64,000 nucleotides of DNA from Caenorhabditis elegans (GCF_000002985.6 NC_003284.9:7502001-7566000), one strand, 5' to 3'; shown: positions 49,372 to 62,453, counted from the first letter of the stretch. Notes: generated by a model not told the origin, from the sequence alone. Translations and numbers: made by a program.

Positions 49372-52300
49372 TTATTTTTTTCCACCGAAGAATTGAGACA
49401 GAATAGAAGATGGTTCTTGGCGAGCTGGTTTAGCGTTTGTACGAAGCAGAGCATTCATGATTCCTGAAAATGAAAATATATAATTGCCAATTCATGGATA
49501 GTCTACCATCAAAGTCCTCAGCAGTTCCCTTGTACGGTTTATCTGGAGCAAAGAGTGCTCGGAGAGGTGGAGCTGAAGTGGTGGTAGTGGTTGGCTTCAC
49601 CAATCCAAACATTTCCATAAAGTTCAACTTCCCACGGCTGGACGATTGTTCAGGCTGTGGGCGTTCTTGAGGAACTGGAAATATCAAGTTAACAAATAAA
49701 TATTTACCAATAGACAAATGTATTACCGAACATATTCATAATTTTTTGAACAGGGCTTGCTTCAGTGGTTGTGGTCGTTGTTGGGGCTGGAGTTGGCATC
49801 AATCCTAAAATCGAACGTTTAATGCTTTGAAAAGCATTGTTTTTGATATTCCAGTTTTTGAGGAACATTGAGGTTCTGCCCATAAAATTTCGAGTTCGAC
49901 GATGAAATATCAGAACAAAACTTTTGTGAGGGAGCTGAAATATTTGTTTAATGTTTGGTAGGCTCCGCGTTTAGTGCCTCCTTCCTCCCATTTTTTTGCC
50001 ACCTTTCTACCACCTTACCGAGAAGCTAAATTCATGTTTGCTATAAAATTGTTTTTAAAAAATGTATCGGTTGCTGGATAGCCTTTCATACAAAAGAAAA
50101 ACCAAATGCGATTATTTCAAGTTGCGCAACCCGGTTTCTATTGAAAAATCTTCTTATAAGAACAAACGTAATAACGAGAGTTCTCAAAAGTTTTTTATAT
50201 CAATCAAAAAAATCAATTTCAGCAAATATCTTCAATTTAATGTTTATTTGATTATTGCCATTTTTGCATCAATCAGTTAAAAACAACTAACTTTTTATTT
50301 AGTTAATTTATGTACAGTTTAAGCCGATACAAATAGGCAACCAATGTAGCTTACCTGACTAAAAGTGTACAAGAATATATACAAAAACGGATAATATATC
50401 ACCAAGTCATGCAGCAAAATGTGAAGTTTTAATGGAAATTAATTTCTCTGAGATTTTAATTAAAAACATGAACATTTATTCAAACTTTTAGCTGTCATAA
50501 AAAATTTTGAAAAACTTTCAAGTCTTTATTTTGAAATTTTTTTCATTAAAAAGTTTTTATATCAGTTTGTCTCTAAAACAAGTCAGTATTAATCCTTTAC
50601 TTCTCCTTGAATATCTAACATTTTCCAGGCAGTTGGTTTTAGAATACAAAACTTCGTTATCAATTTTACTGTTAGATATAACAAGCTGCTGCAAAACTAC
50701 TGAAATATAATTTCGATTTGAATGCAATCTTGGATCTTTACCATATTTTGTTCAAACTGCTTTGAAACAAAACCATTTCAGGAATCAATGTACTAATCCC
50801 TTACCAAAAAGACTCAAAAGGTTTCCGCCGGCAGCAGACTGTGAGGATGATTGCTGTGACGGCAGCGCATCTAAAACACCAACAGTTTAGTAATTCCGCC
50901 TTATTGACATAAGTAGTTTCACTGGAATTTGCTGCCTGTCCTCCTCCAAGGAACTGTCCGAACAGGTTTTGACGTGGTCGTGGTCGTGGAGTTGGTGGTG
51001 GTGGTAAGTTTTCATATTCGTCAGCACCTCCGCCAGCTGATCTACTGTTGCCCGTGCCTGAATGATAACAGTGATTATGGAGGAACGAGGAAATATACTA
51101 GCGAACATTTAACTGATACCTAGGAAAGAATCAATGATCGCCTTGAATCCTGCAGGCGCTTGCGTCGTTGTAGTTGTCGGCTGGGCAAACTTTGCATTGG
51201 CAAGCATTCCTGGAAATTAACTTTTACGACTCGACCATTGTCTGTCCGTTGTTTATAGATTCTCGTCAGAATCATCTACCACAAACCTCCGTACTGTTGT
51301 AACATTTGCGCCATAATCCCATTCTGTGACGATGATCCTCCACCACTCAGGATACTGTTGTCTTCAGTGAACGATCGAACCCCTGACAGATTTTGTATCA
51401 GTGAAAGATGAACAAAGAGGAGAAAGGGCTAAATCGGTGATATATCTAAGCAAAAAAGGGAAAAAATGAGGAACAGGTCTCATGGACATATCGAACTGCT
51501 TATTGATAGCAGGCAGAGAATAAGATGGGGGAAATTTTTGAGTGAAAGTTGAAGAAAGTACCTTGAAAGCGAGGACGAATTTCCTGTTCACTTCCACCAT
51601 TTCCGTTCATGATATTACCACTGAGTTCCATGATTTTTGAAGCAATTCCGTAAACTGCAAATGATTATTCTTCCGTTCGTTGATTATTCACAATATTTTT
51701 CAAATTATTGTTCGTTTTGTAAACCTCGTTTAGACTACGGTGCCAAAATTGCCAGATATCATGGTAAAACGTTTCAAAAATGTTTTGATATTTTGTATTT
51801 TGTTTCAAAAAGTTGAACAGTTCTAATCAGTTTTAATTAGGAGGAAATTTTGAAGAAAAGGAAATTAATCAGTTTTTGTCACTTTTCGAGAAAGTGGGAA
51901 AAATTGAAAACTACATTTTTTGGAACAAAATGAACATTTTCCAATAATTTGTTGTTTTGTTCTGACACTTGGTAATTTTGACACCATAGGATTTAAAAAA
52001 AAAAAGGATTAAAGGACGATCCGTTCTTCAAGTGCTATGCACTGCGGATCTGGGATTCAGGTACACTGCCTGGTGGTGATCCCTCTGGTTTTAATCATGT
52101 TCCCGCTGGCGCTACTTCATCTTCATGAAACAAAAACTTCAAAGCATAAAAATGAAAATGCCATTCACATTTTAATAAAATAGACAAGTAATGTAATGAC
52201 TTCACTGATTTGATACCCAACTACCAGCCATTGCCTTATTTATAGTTATACTTTTTTGATTTTGAAAAACAAATTTAATGATCTTTTTTATTCGTTTGAC

Positions 52301-52419
52301 AATGTTTCAAAGGCTTTTCACAACTTACGCCTTCTGAAATTTTCTGCATTCTCGACAGCTTCTTCTCCGTTTTGTGCTACTATTACAGCTGGTAACAGAA
52401 CTAAAAAAGATATCCACAT
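49372..52419 (-). CDS. Secreted Thr/Pro/Gln-rich protein made of repeated exon modules
   Basis: No named family is recognised. Nine exons (52329-52419, 51562-51654, 51287-51382, 51120-51209, 50923-51057, 50805-50870, 49727-49804, 49507-49674, 49372-49463) give 302 residues. A signal peptide (MWISFLVLLPAVIVA) is followed by a polar, probably disordered chain with Thr runs (PTTTTTQAP, PTTTTTTEA, PTTTTTSAP). It has no transmembrane helix and no cysteine. All eight introns are phase 1. Many exons end in a short hydrophobic stretch plus Gly (IIDSFLG, LLSLFG, IMNMFG; the protein ends near LSQFFGGKK), so the gene looks built by repeated exon duplication. The Thr runs suggest O-glycosylation. A cuticle or matrix role is only inference. 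A TTACAG at about 52426 may be its spliced-leader site. Confidence 0.8.
51739..51986. repeat. Inverted-repeat element (MITE-like) in intron 1
   Basis: The left end GGTGCCAAAATTGCCAG is an imperfect inverted copy of the right end CTTGGTAATTTTGACACC, about 250 bp apart. Internal sequence also partly folds back (AAAACGTTTCAAAAATG against the A/T-rich GGAACAAAATGAACATTTTCC). No transposase ORF is present. Similar end sequence (GCTAATTTTGGCACCA) recurs at about 55648-55663, suggesting a dispersed family. Confidence 0.5.
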
Positions 52420-54866
52420 GCTTGATCTGTAATGATAATATGATAAATGATCATTTTTGAAAAGATAGTCATGAAATAGCGGCTAATCAGAAGAAGATAT
52501 AGGACCGGAACAAAAACAATACAATAGAAAAGATAAGAGGTTAGATAAGAGGCTGAGTGTTTTTTTTTGGATTTTGTTTGAATACATTTCATGCTATAGC
52601 AGTGTTGAAGCAGAGATGTGAAAAAAGTGAACATTTGAAAAAAATAAAATTTTGATCATCCAATAAAATATATTGAAACCAAAATGGTGGAGTATTACAT
52701 AAGGCTTGATAATAAGCAACGAATATATCTGGCTGTGTGAGAAAAGGAGGAGGGATCGTTTCTTTTCTGCGCCCCTTCTCTTTCTCTCTATCAAAACCCT
52801 GTTTGTTGGTGGTGGTATGAGGAAAGACATAGAGATGACAATGACAGACCACAGGGCGGATGAGATAACACATTCAGTATTGCGTCACCCAGAGTGACTT
52901 TTCACGTAATCTTTATTCCAGCTTGATTGACCATGTCCATATGCATAAAATTAGGCGGGTTTGGATAAAGAGAAGCGGAGAAAAATTGAGCGATACATAT
53001 GTATAAGGGAATTTATTCGTTCGTTTTTTTGAAATAAAATGTTTTACTGGAGCTGAATTTTTAGAGTTCGACTTTTATAAACTTACGGTCAGATTTCATA
53101 ACTAGATTTTTTAAATTTTCAAAAGTAGTTTTCTCTAATCAAAATTTGAAAAAAAAATCTTGGTTAGACTTAGTTGAAGTTTTGCAACCGTACAACAGCG
53201 ACCAAAATATATAAGTTGTTTAATTGTGCATTTCACCAACAAAAAAATTGCATTGCAATACTAGTAGAGAGATACGTTATACCTGAATCGAAGATAGTAA
53301 TCAAATATCAATATATTTACAAGCACTGCGAAAAAGTTCAATTGAAAAAATTTAAGATCCTTCGATTTTTGAAAAATCTCGGTAAAGAATTTGATATTGA
53401 GTATGGTTTTTTTTCAATCAAAAATGAAAACTATAGTCTTATAATAATTTTGTTTAAAATTTTTCAGAATATACGGATGCTTGGATTGAAATTACTAATA
53501 ATATATGATCTTATAAAACCTTCATGAAGCTTGAGCTTATGCTTAGATAAAATGGCCATTTTGTCGTTATCTATCACATCAGTACATTTGATTATATAGT
53601 CGTCTCATTTAATCAACCAGTAACTTAATTAATGCGTAATACAATGATCGATTTTCGGAAATGGAGGTACATTCTGTCGTGGAGCGCGAAAGGAGAATAA
53701 GAGCGTATCGTCATTAAACACCACACAACGTTTTCTGCAAATGAAACTACTTTCCCTTTTTGAAACTTCTACAATACTTTTCATTTCTGCGATTCCCCTT
53801 CTCTGATCCGTTTGAATCTTCCCAGAATTCAGCAGATAATCCGATTGGTGCAGAAGAAGTGAAGGTGACCCGTTCTCACCCTATATCTGGTCTCAGTTTT
53901 TTGCAAGTACAGTTGTCCGAAACAATTCACCAGTTTTCTACTCACAGTTTCAATTTGTTCTATGCTAATTGAGTTCGTCACCTTGCGCACGCGCAAACCA
54001 GATATGCCATTTCAATCAAAGTCCCGTATTTGTATTGAAAAAGGATAACGACTAGTTTATGTTTAACATTTCTCAAAGTGAGGTGCAAAAATAAAGTTTA
54101 ACTTTATTTCACATATTGAAAATCAAGTCAAAACTTGATTAAACTATTAATGGAGCTTGAAATTTCTAAAATTGACCTGCAATTAGAAAGTAATTTCAAA
54201 ATTTTCAGCACCTATATTAAAATAATGTTTGTTAAGATTAGTTTTACTGTTTTATTTTTAAAATTTTCGTTCTAATCAACAGTTATCATTACAATATAAT
54301 TCGAATCAAGAAAAAATATCTTAGGAGCAATATATTTCACGTAATAACTTTCACAATACATATAAACAACATTTGTTGAATTATGTTAAGCATTTCTACA
54401 TGACCGATTGTTCTATTATTTAAAAGTTTGTTGTTGAAGTGCTAGAACATACAGAAGTATTTGATAGATGTGATAGAAATTTCCATTTCTATTTAAAAGT
54501 TTAGAAATGTTGAAAAAAAAAACCGCGGAATTACTTGAAACAATTAGAGATTTTCGGACAATTATTCATAATCGATAAATTCATAGAATTAATGTTCGTT
54601 TCAATTTTTGCTTATGTTTCTTTCTAAATGTTTCCAAAAGTGTTTTGAGTATCCTAAAATGGCTACGTTTATTCAAAAAAAATGTTAATGTTTTCAGATG
54701 CAATAAGAGATCTTCTATGCGAACAAAGTTTAAAATCATAATTAATTATGTCCTTTTGGTTCAATGATTCTCTGTAAACACCCATGTGAGTTAGTCATCA
54801 CTAGATTTATTCACAGACATATGTACATGTTTAAAAATCACATTCCTTATCTTTTCTCAAGGTTGT
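52420..54866. other. Intergenic region
   Basis: 5' flank of the secreted-protein gene and 3' flank of the cation transporter gene. No gene is supported. The 117-codon stretch at 53174-53527 has no ATG, is extremely AT-rich and has no splice partners. Confidence 0.5.
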
Positions 54867-56451
54867 TCAGACGTGTTCATCACCATCAAACTTATAGTCG
54901 CAATGTACGAAGGCACGCTCTACAAAGGGCAGCTTCTCCAACTTGACTTGCAAACTCTCAGCTACATCGTGCGCCATTTGAAGGGGTGCTGGTTCATCAA
55001 AGACTGCATGCACTTCCACTAGAAATTTTTCTCCAAAGTGGTAGACATGGACAGTGTCTAGTGCTTTGATGCGTTGGTCGTGGTTGATGGAGATCTGTAA
55101 ACAAAAATGTGTTCGTTTCAGTCTCGCTTTTCTCGATTTACTGTCAACCTGTTTGTTTGTTTGTTATTTCGAAAAATTACCAAATATTTGTGTATACATA
55201 TAAATCTGCTACTTATTTATAAACCTACATTTGTGATTCTGTTGATGAACTCCTGGTCTGCGCGTCTTCCAATTAAGTACGGAATATGCTCCCTGATGGT
55301 GAGGAACCACGTCACAATAATAAAACCGGAGACCATAAATGCTCCAAGAGGATCCGCGTATTTCCACCAGTTTTGTCCAATCCAAGCGCCTAGTAATGCA
55401 ACAATGTTCGTTAGGCAATCATTTCGCTGAAATATCATTCATTTAGAATGTAAAATTAAAAAAGTGGAGTACGGCCGATGGGGAAATGACTAAAACTAAT
55501 CTCTATCATGCTTAAATGACTTATAATAAAAGTTTTAAAAAGTTTCTGTAAATCTTTTTATTTCGAGTCAAAAATTGAGTTTTCCCTGTTTTTGGGCTCG
55601 ACTTAAAAAATCTTCAAAGTTTTTTGAAATTTTTCACTATTATATTTGCTAATTTTGGCACCACATGTGTAGTTTTCAAACATTTTCAAACTGGGCATAG
55701 TTCACCTTTAAGTCTAGAAATGTTTACGGAACTTTTTCAAGAACATAAACGTAGTTTCTGCTTCACTTTGCAGGTGTTATCATTTATTAAAATCAGATGT
55801 TACCGTAAACGCGCTATCAGAATCACTGAAATTTACTTGATCTATGGCGAGAACGAGGCATGCCGCTGATTTTCTAACTCTGCAAATCATGAAAAGACAG
55901 AATTTGGTGGCAGTTCCAGTGCAAAGTACAATCAGTGTTGTCAGATCAACTCGCGGGTCAAGCTTGTCTTCTATTGTCTGAACTGTTGCTCTTTCCAAAA
56001 CGATGAAGTTGGCAAAAAGCATTATCATGCCAACAATCACCACAGTAAGTGGTTCGAGTCTGAATACAATGATATTATACTCGTCAAATGAGAACAATTT
56101 GTTACTTTCTCATTCCAACAGGATATTGTTCCTTATTCATTTTCTCAATTTTGTAGCAAGCATACCAGACAACAACTCCAGAGGTTATATCCATAAAGCT
56201 GTCAACGACTGACGCAAGAATAGCCAATGACCCAGAGAAGTATGCAACGATCGATTTAGCAATGATCAGGGAAACGTTTAATATAATAGTCAATGTGGTA
56301 ATTCTTGAGTCCCAAACTAAGTCCCGTTTTTCCTTTTCAGCAGCTTTATCACTCTCCTCTTCAGTTAAGGTTTGCATATCTTCTTTGTGGGCTTCAAGGA
56401 GCGCATTTTGGTTTTCATAGAACTGGGATACTTTCTTTTGTTTGCGCCATT
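54867..56451 (-). CDS. Cation diffusion facilitator, Mn-type (5' exon not found)
   Basis: Proton-coupled divalent cation exporter in plasma or internal membranes. Four exons are clear: 56106-56451, 55837-56059, 55229-55426 and 54867-55094, the last ending with a stop. The polar N-terminal region (starting WRKQKKVSQFYENQN) precedes the helices. TM2 holds VVDSFMDITSGVVVW, and TM5 crosses an exon junction as LAIDQRNDCLTN. These give the DxxxD/DxxxD metal-site pair of the Mn-CDF subgroup, where zinc CDFs have HxxxD. The RKLEPL and IREHIPYLIGR segments and a C-terminal cytosolic domain (HDQRIKALDTVHVYHFGEKF) match the family. The first visible exon begins in phase 1, so at least one upstream coding exon is missing. 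From memory this is likely PDB1.1. Confidence 0.88.
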
Positions 56452-58129
56452 CTGAAATGTTTATTCTACAATAAAAAGTTGGTTTCAATGTTCAAAAAAT
56501 ATTGAAGACAAATTTCTTTGAGTGTTTGTAACTTTTTTTTTTCAAGACAAAGTGGAAATTATTTTCATTTTTAAGTATGGTACCTAATTCAAATTAACAA
56601 TTTGTAAGTTTTCTGTTAACTTCTTCAAGTGTGACAAGAGTATTAGATGAATAATATAAAAAGTATGTGTTTTTAAAGAAAACATATCACGCAAGTTTAT
56701 AGAAACAAAACTACTTTTGCTATCACTCATCATGATTTATCTATAAACTTTCGAAGTCTGTAAGTTGCTAATAGTCATTTCTCATGTCTAGGACTACAAC
56801 ATATCAAATCTCAAACAATAATCAAAATACCTCATATGTTTTCAACTGTTATTTTTTTAGCTCTCTATTTTGAGTGGAACTACACCACATTAAAACTATT
56901 GAACAAATTCCAACTTAAAAAATATAAAAAATTCAAAACTAACTCACTTTTTATTGTGGAGGAAATATTGTACAGCATTTCAAATCTGTGTACGTTATCA
57001 AGTTTAGCACTTCAAATTGATAGCCAGCAGGTCAACGAGCCCAACGCGTTTGCTCTTCAAACCACTTTTACCTTTTCTTTTATTGCTTTAATATAGTGAT
57101 TGTTGCTTGCGAAAGAAATTGTCATTACGTCGCATAGTTCTCCTTAATTTGTGATAATAGAAGTACAGTATCACGGAAAAATATTTGCAGCTCCATGAAA
57201 ACAATTTTCAGGAACAGGAATAGAGTAAATAATGAAAGACAATGTACAAAATTGCAGTGTCATCGAAATTGGCGGGAAACCACAAAAGCAAAGGAAATTC
57301 GAATGACGCTCAATGTGATTTTTAGTCAAAAAAAATGTACCAACATTGGCGAACAATATACAATAAACAAAGATTTTTATCGTCTTCAGGTCAGACACGC
57401 TGTTTTTTGGTTTTTGGCATCTTTTTGCATGTGACCCTTAATCGAACGGAAATTTGTTGTTTCTGTTTTCAAATAGTTTTCGAATTTTGTATCATTGGTA
57501 TAAAGTTGGAATCAATGCAGTATGTTGAAATCCATTTCTCATTTTTTGAATCCATTTCTCAATTTTAATTGACATAAAAAATGTTGAAAAACTTTTGAAA
57601 ATTTTCTTCATAAAATTATTGCATTTAAACACAGTGTACGTCTTTACGTTCAAAATATCCAGAACCGTTAGTTCTCTTTTTAAGAACTCCATCAGTTCCA
57701 TTTTTATTACGGAAACAACTCACATTTTACCACGATTTTGAATTTCTATAAAACAAACTTGTTTTCATTTAAACTGTTTTGCTGACCAACGTTGATTAAG
57801 TAAATGTTTGCTCAAATCAAAACTATTGTGTAACTATTGTTTTGCTTTGACATACTAATCAAACTTCTTAACATTTGTATGCCGTATCTGAAACGTTAAC
57901 AGTAACAAGTTTAATCTCATAGTCTCGATTTCCGCTTGTGTCAACAGAGAGTGTGAGCCATCGCGAAGCCATGTAGCACAGCGCGGAAAAGTGATTTAAG
58001 AAGCGGAAAAGATTGCGTTCCGCATTGCGGAATTTACTCACTGCTGCTGTTTGTGTTTGGGACAACTGTAAGATAGTTTCGCATAGCTCTCCTATTTTCT
58101 TTTTCACCGTTTTTCCATTTTCTCACCAC
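56452..58129. other. Region between divergent genes, holding the unseen CDF first exon
   Basis: The CDF gene needs an upstream exon ending in phase 1. The only minus-strand candidate with a plausible start, 57645-57701 (MELMEFLKRELTVLD), has GT sites only in other phases, so I did not join it. The promoter of the plus-strand four-pass gene also lies here. Confidence 0.45.
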
Positions 58130-59951
58130 ATGAATTCTGCACTGAACGATGCTGAACAAGACATTGAGAAGAGTCTGCAAAATGAAGACAATCTTTTATT
58201 AGACTACAGATGTTGCTGTAAAAGTATCAAAATAAAGGTAATTATATGTTTTTTTGAAAACAATGATTAGATCAAATTACAATTCTTCATTTTTATTTGT
58301 TACCACAAATGACATGGTACAACAATAAGTGGTTGCCAACGCACACATGGTGTTTGGCATTAATTCCATCTAATTACAGAAAGGAGCATATGCGGTTGCG
58401 GTGGTTTACACCTGCATTATTATTTCAAATTTATGTATGAGAGTAATCAAATCCGAGGAAGTATGTTATTCAAAACAAATGTCAAATAATCAGAAAGTAA
58501 TTTTTCAGGTGAAATGGTCTTGGCAAGTATTGTTTTTGGCCAGTGATTCCATAGCGGTTATCAGTTTATTCTACGGGATAACGAGGCAACATGCGGCTTT
58601 TTTGCAACCATTCACTGTTCTCAGTGTAAGTTTACAAAATCATCTAAAAAACAGAAAAATAGTTTTGCAAAACTATATAAAAACAATTTTCACGTAAACT
58701 TAACTTCTGATTCCAAAGTTTCCAAATTCGATATAGGAAAACCTTTTGTTTTTTAATAGTTGGTTTTTTAGACCTTAGATCGAAAAAAAACACACACCCT
58801 ACTAATAATTCAGAAAATATAGGTCAGTCATTTTTGTTGCTTTTTCAGATGGCCATAATCTAGATTCATTGATTTTTTTAGTACATAAATAGGTAAAAAA
58901 TTTGAAGAAAAAACTATGAACACTTCCACTAACTGTGCCTGAAATCTTTAAAATTTTAACAAGGAATCATTCATGGGAAACTCATTCATGGGTTCGCTTT
59001 CGCATCGAAAATTTTTTGATTTGTTATAACTTTTAAAAAGTTATATAACTTTTATAATTTTATAAGCTTTTACATCATTACAATGTTTTGTAATTTATTT
59101 TTAATTAACGTTCCAGCATCTTTAAAAATGATTAATGCTCAGCATCGAGCTGTTGTTTCAGTAATATATATACGTGCCAAAAATCTAGAACTTAATAATT
59201 ATTTTCATGTGAATTAATACTTTTATCTTAATTTTAAATGGATTTTTTTTGAACTTTAATTAAAATTTTTAAAACTTTTTTACATAATTTTGGTGTTTTA
59301 TTCAAACACTTACATTACCGTTTTTTTACGAAAAGAATTATCAGCTCTGATGTTTATCGTGAGAATTTCGAGTGAAATTTCATCAATTTCTATGAATTAT
59401 TTTTTAAAGAATTATGTCGTAAATCACTACATAGTTATTGCAAAAAAATGTTCAATAGTAAGAGAGAGGTAATGCCAATTCTAACTGGGAAACTAATTCA
59501 AAACGTTATATTATATATGATCATTCCATTGATATTCCAATAATTTAACAATTGCTGAATCCAAAAAAAGTCTACCGCGTTTGGTTAATTATTTATTTAT
59601 TTTACAGATTCTGACCGTATCATTTTGCCTGCTGCTTTCTTTCTTCTATCTCTCAGCAGTGATTGACCCAAGTTCTTACGCAGCTGAGCAGATCGAAATT
59701 GTTCTTGCCGATAAGGTGCAGTATTTTGCTGATCTTCTGAACACGACCCCAAAAGCAGGTACGCACGCGCTTTTTATTTTCCGCCTTCTGTGGTTTTTTG
59801 ATGACTGACTCAAACATTGTGCATTCCAGTAATAATAACGACTGGTGCAATTGGATCGCTAGTCTACGCATGCACATTTTTCCTTCACAGCTGGTTTATG
59901 TTTATTGTGGTTCGAACGGCACAGTACTTCCGTGCCATCACTAGTATTTGA
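58130..59951 (+). CDS. Four-pass membrane protein (LAPTM-like nematode family, tentative)
   Basis: Five exons (58130-58237, 58380-58460, 58509-58625, 59608-59758, 59830-59951) give 192 residues. A polar acidic N-terminus with LLLDYRCCCKSIKIKKGAYA comes first. Four hydrophobic segments follow: AVAVVYTCIIISNLCM, WQVLFLASDSIAVISLFYG, ILTVSFCLLLSFFYLSAVI and IGSLVYACTFFLHSWFMFIV. The Cys cluster before the first helix and the overall topology resemble nematode proteins related to lysosomal four-pass LAPTM proteins, but I see no diagnostic motif. All splice junctions are canonical and the total length keeps the frame. Intron 3 is about 1 kb. The gene is divergent from the CDF transporter and about 0.9 kb upstream of sto-1. 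Confidence 0.75.
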
Positions 59952-60887
59952 TAAAGAATACAACGGTAAACATGAATCGACCTGCTCTTCCTTCCTGTTT
60001 GCCTCCACTCTGTTTGAAAATATTGTCAATTACATACATCACCTTAATTTTTGTTTTTTTATTTTAATATTATGAAATCAAAAAAATCTATACAGAAATA
60101 GAACTATCATAAAACCTATACTTTTTCACACATACACCTATACACCTGACGCATTTATATGACAGAACCAAACGCGAGCGAACGCAATTTCATAACATAA
60201 AATCACCTATTGCAAAGTTTTTTTTCACACTTTTAATTTCACCAATGACGCAGAGAATATTGTGCATTGGCGTCTAAAAAAACCTGGCTCATGTTATCAC
60301 TCGATGCTTCTCCAACCACTAACATTTTGATTCTTGAAAAAGAACGTAATCTCTGACGTAAAATCACAAAAATAGTTATGTAATTTCATTTGATCACTCA
60401 TTTTATTTTCACACCGTCCGGTACTCTCTGTATAAAAAAACCTCTCGTCAGATAATTTTACAATTTGAATATAAAACCATCTGTTCTAACAATTGAATCA
60501 GAATATGTCCTCTTAAGCTTGTACCTTTTTAATTAACGCTCCATAATTTTTGGCATTTTTCATCTGCTCTGCTCTTCCATCGCACCACTGATCGTTTCTA
60601 ATTCAAAAATGCCTTTTTCCTACATCCTCTCACTAATTGCATTTTAGCAACCTACCCCCAAAAACAATCACACGAGTTATTTTCTCCTGTTACCAAGGAA
60701 AAAGGTCACAACATTAATCAGCTCAGTTCAGAGCCACCGGCTCTCTTTCCGCACCTGCCCTCCTCTCTCCTTCTATTCTTATTTCTCCCTTGCCCTTGTG
60801 TCTCTTCTGTGACGGCTCGCGTAGGCGGTCGCACAGTCCCCTTTCACCATAAATCACGCAATTGTGACCCCGTACCGTCCGTCTCTT
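59952..60887. other. Spacer and sto-1 promoter region
   Basis: 3' flank of the four-pass gene, then a C/T-rich stretch (about 60720-60840) just before the sto-1 start. No gene is seen. Confidence 0.5.
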
Positions 60888-62453
60888 ATGATGCAGCCCT
60901 CAGAAACAGTTGAGATGCAGGAAATGGCTCAACCTTCCGGCCAGCAGCGCGATGTCGAAGCGAGAGTTCAATCGGCCCCAGCAAGTTGGTTTTTTTTTCG
61001 TTTTGTTTTATGTAGAACTTTAAGTCATCGTAAAACGAAAAAAGTTTCAGTATTTTTACTAGAATTTAAATGTTCAAAATTGTTGGAAAAATTACTGTCA
61101 TATCAGCACGCTTTTATAATGTTTAGACTTTTGAAAAAAAAAAATTAGTCAAACTTTTGGTAATTTGTCAAATTTTTTGGTCAACTCCCAAAACGATGAG
61201 TAGAAAAAACTGAGTTAGTACCATTTTTTGGTTGTTAACAATAATAATACCAAATTTAAGAAAATTTAACAATTTTTTTATCTAATTAGACCATTCTCAT
61301 GATGCTGGATGCACCGAGATGTTTTGCATTGCAATGTCCTACGTCCTTATCTTCCTCACGTTCCCCGTCTCTGTATTCATGTGCATAAAGGTAAATTTCT
61401 ATCTACAAGAACGTATAAGGATGTATTTTTTCTTCAGATTGTTCAGGAATACCAACGTGCTGTAGTTTTCCGTTTGGGACGTCTTGTTCCTGACGTCAAA
61501 GGTCCCGGAATCTTCTTCATCATACCTTGTATTGATACTTTCTTGAATATCGATCTGCGTGTGGCATCGTACAATGTCCCTTCACAAGAGGTATGTTGCG
61601 CAACACACCTGCTCACTGTGATATAATCTTTCTCTCTTCAGATTCTGTCTCGCGATTCGGTTACCGTTTCTGTTGACGCAGTTGTCTACTTCAAGGTGTT
61701 TGACCCAATCACTTCGGTAAACTAAACAGCTGGTACGGTTCAATCTAATTTGGAATTTTTAGGTCGTCGGAGTTGGCAATGCGACCGACTCTACCAAACT
61801 TTTGGCTCAAACCACCCTCCGTACAATTCTCGGTACCCATACCCTTTCAGAAATTCTATCCGACCGTGAGAAAATCTCCGCCGACATGAAAATCTCGCTC
61901 GATGAAGCTACAGAGCCATGGGGAATCAAGGTTGAACGTGTCGAGCTTCGCGATGTCCGTCTTCCATCTCAAATGCAACGTGCTATGGCTGCTGAAGCCG
62001 AGGCTACTCGTGATGCTGGAGCAAAGGTGAGCCGACATGATGAGCATAGCAAAATGCGGGGGACCAATAATTATTAATTTCGATTGCAATTAATTTCAGA
62101 TTATCGCTGCCGAAGGAGAATTAAGAGCATCTGCCGCTCTTGCTGAAGCCGCCACCATCATTTCAAAAAGCGAGGGAGCCATGCAGCTTCGATATCTGCA
62201 CACACTCAATGCTATCAGGTAATGGAAGCGCACTATCAACTTTTAACTAACAAAATAAAATTTCAGTTCCGAGAAAACCAGCACAATCATCTTCCCGTTC
62301 CCAATGGAGATTCTCGGAGGAATCAGCAAGGTTGGTTCAGGAGGCACATCTCAGAACTTTCCAGTTCAAGAAATGATGAATGCCGCCCTTCAATCCATTC
62401 AACGTCAGGATACAGTTCCAGCCACCGCATCTTCCTCAGGAAGCCGACTCTGA
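60888..62453 (+). CDS. sto-1: Stomatin STO-1 (SPFH/band 7 protein)
   Basis: Integral membrane scaffold that binds cholesterol-rich domains and modulates ion channels; C. elegans relatives MEC-2 and UNC-1 regulate mechanosensory channels and gap junctions. Seven exons (60888-60984, 61290-61390, 61438-61590, 61642-61716, 61763-62026, 62100-62218, 62267-62453) give 331 residues. Two adjacent ATGs start MMQPSETVEM. The hairpin membrane segment, about residues 45-67, is MFCIAMSYVLIFLTFPVSVF. The SPFH domain has QEYQRAVVFRLGRL, GPGIFFIIPCIDTF, the LSRDSVTVSVDAVVYFKV strand and RTILGTHTLSEILSDREKI. The Ala/Glu-rich helix with QRAMAAEAEATRDAGAKI and the C-terminal FPFPMEILGGI follow. I recognise the gene by its sequence and by vps-52 lying next door on the same strand. 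Confidence 0.93.

Noticed and set aside
53174-53527. 117-codon ORF in the 53-kb intergenic region
   Set aside because: No ATG start, strongly AT-driven composition (Ile/Lys/Phe/Asn) and no exon partners.
57868-58107. Minus-strand 79-codon ORF considered as the CDF first exon
   Set aside because: No canonical donor in phase 1, and it overlaps the divergent gene's promoter region.
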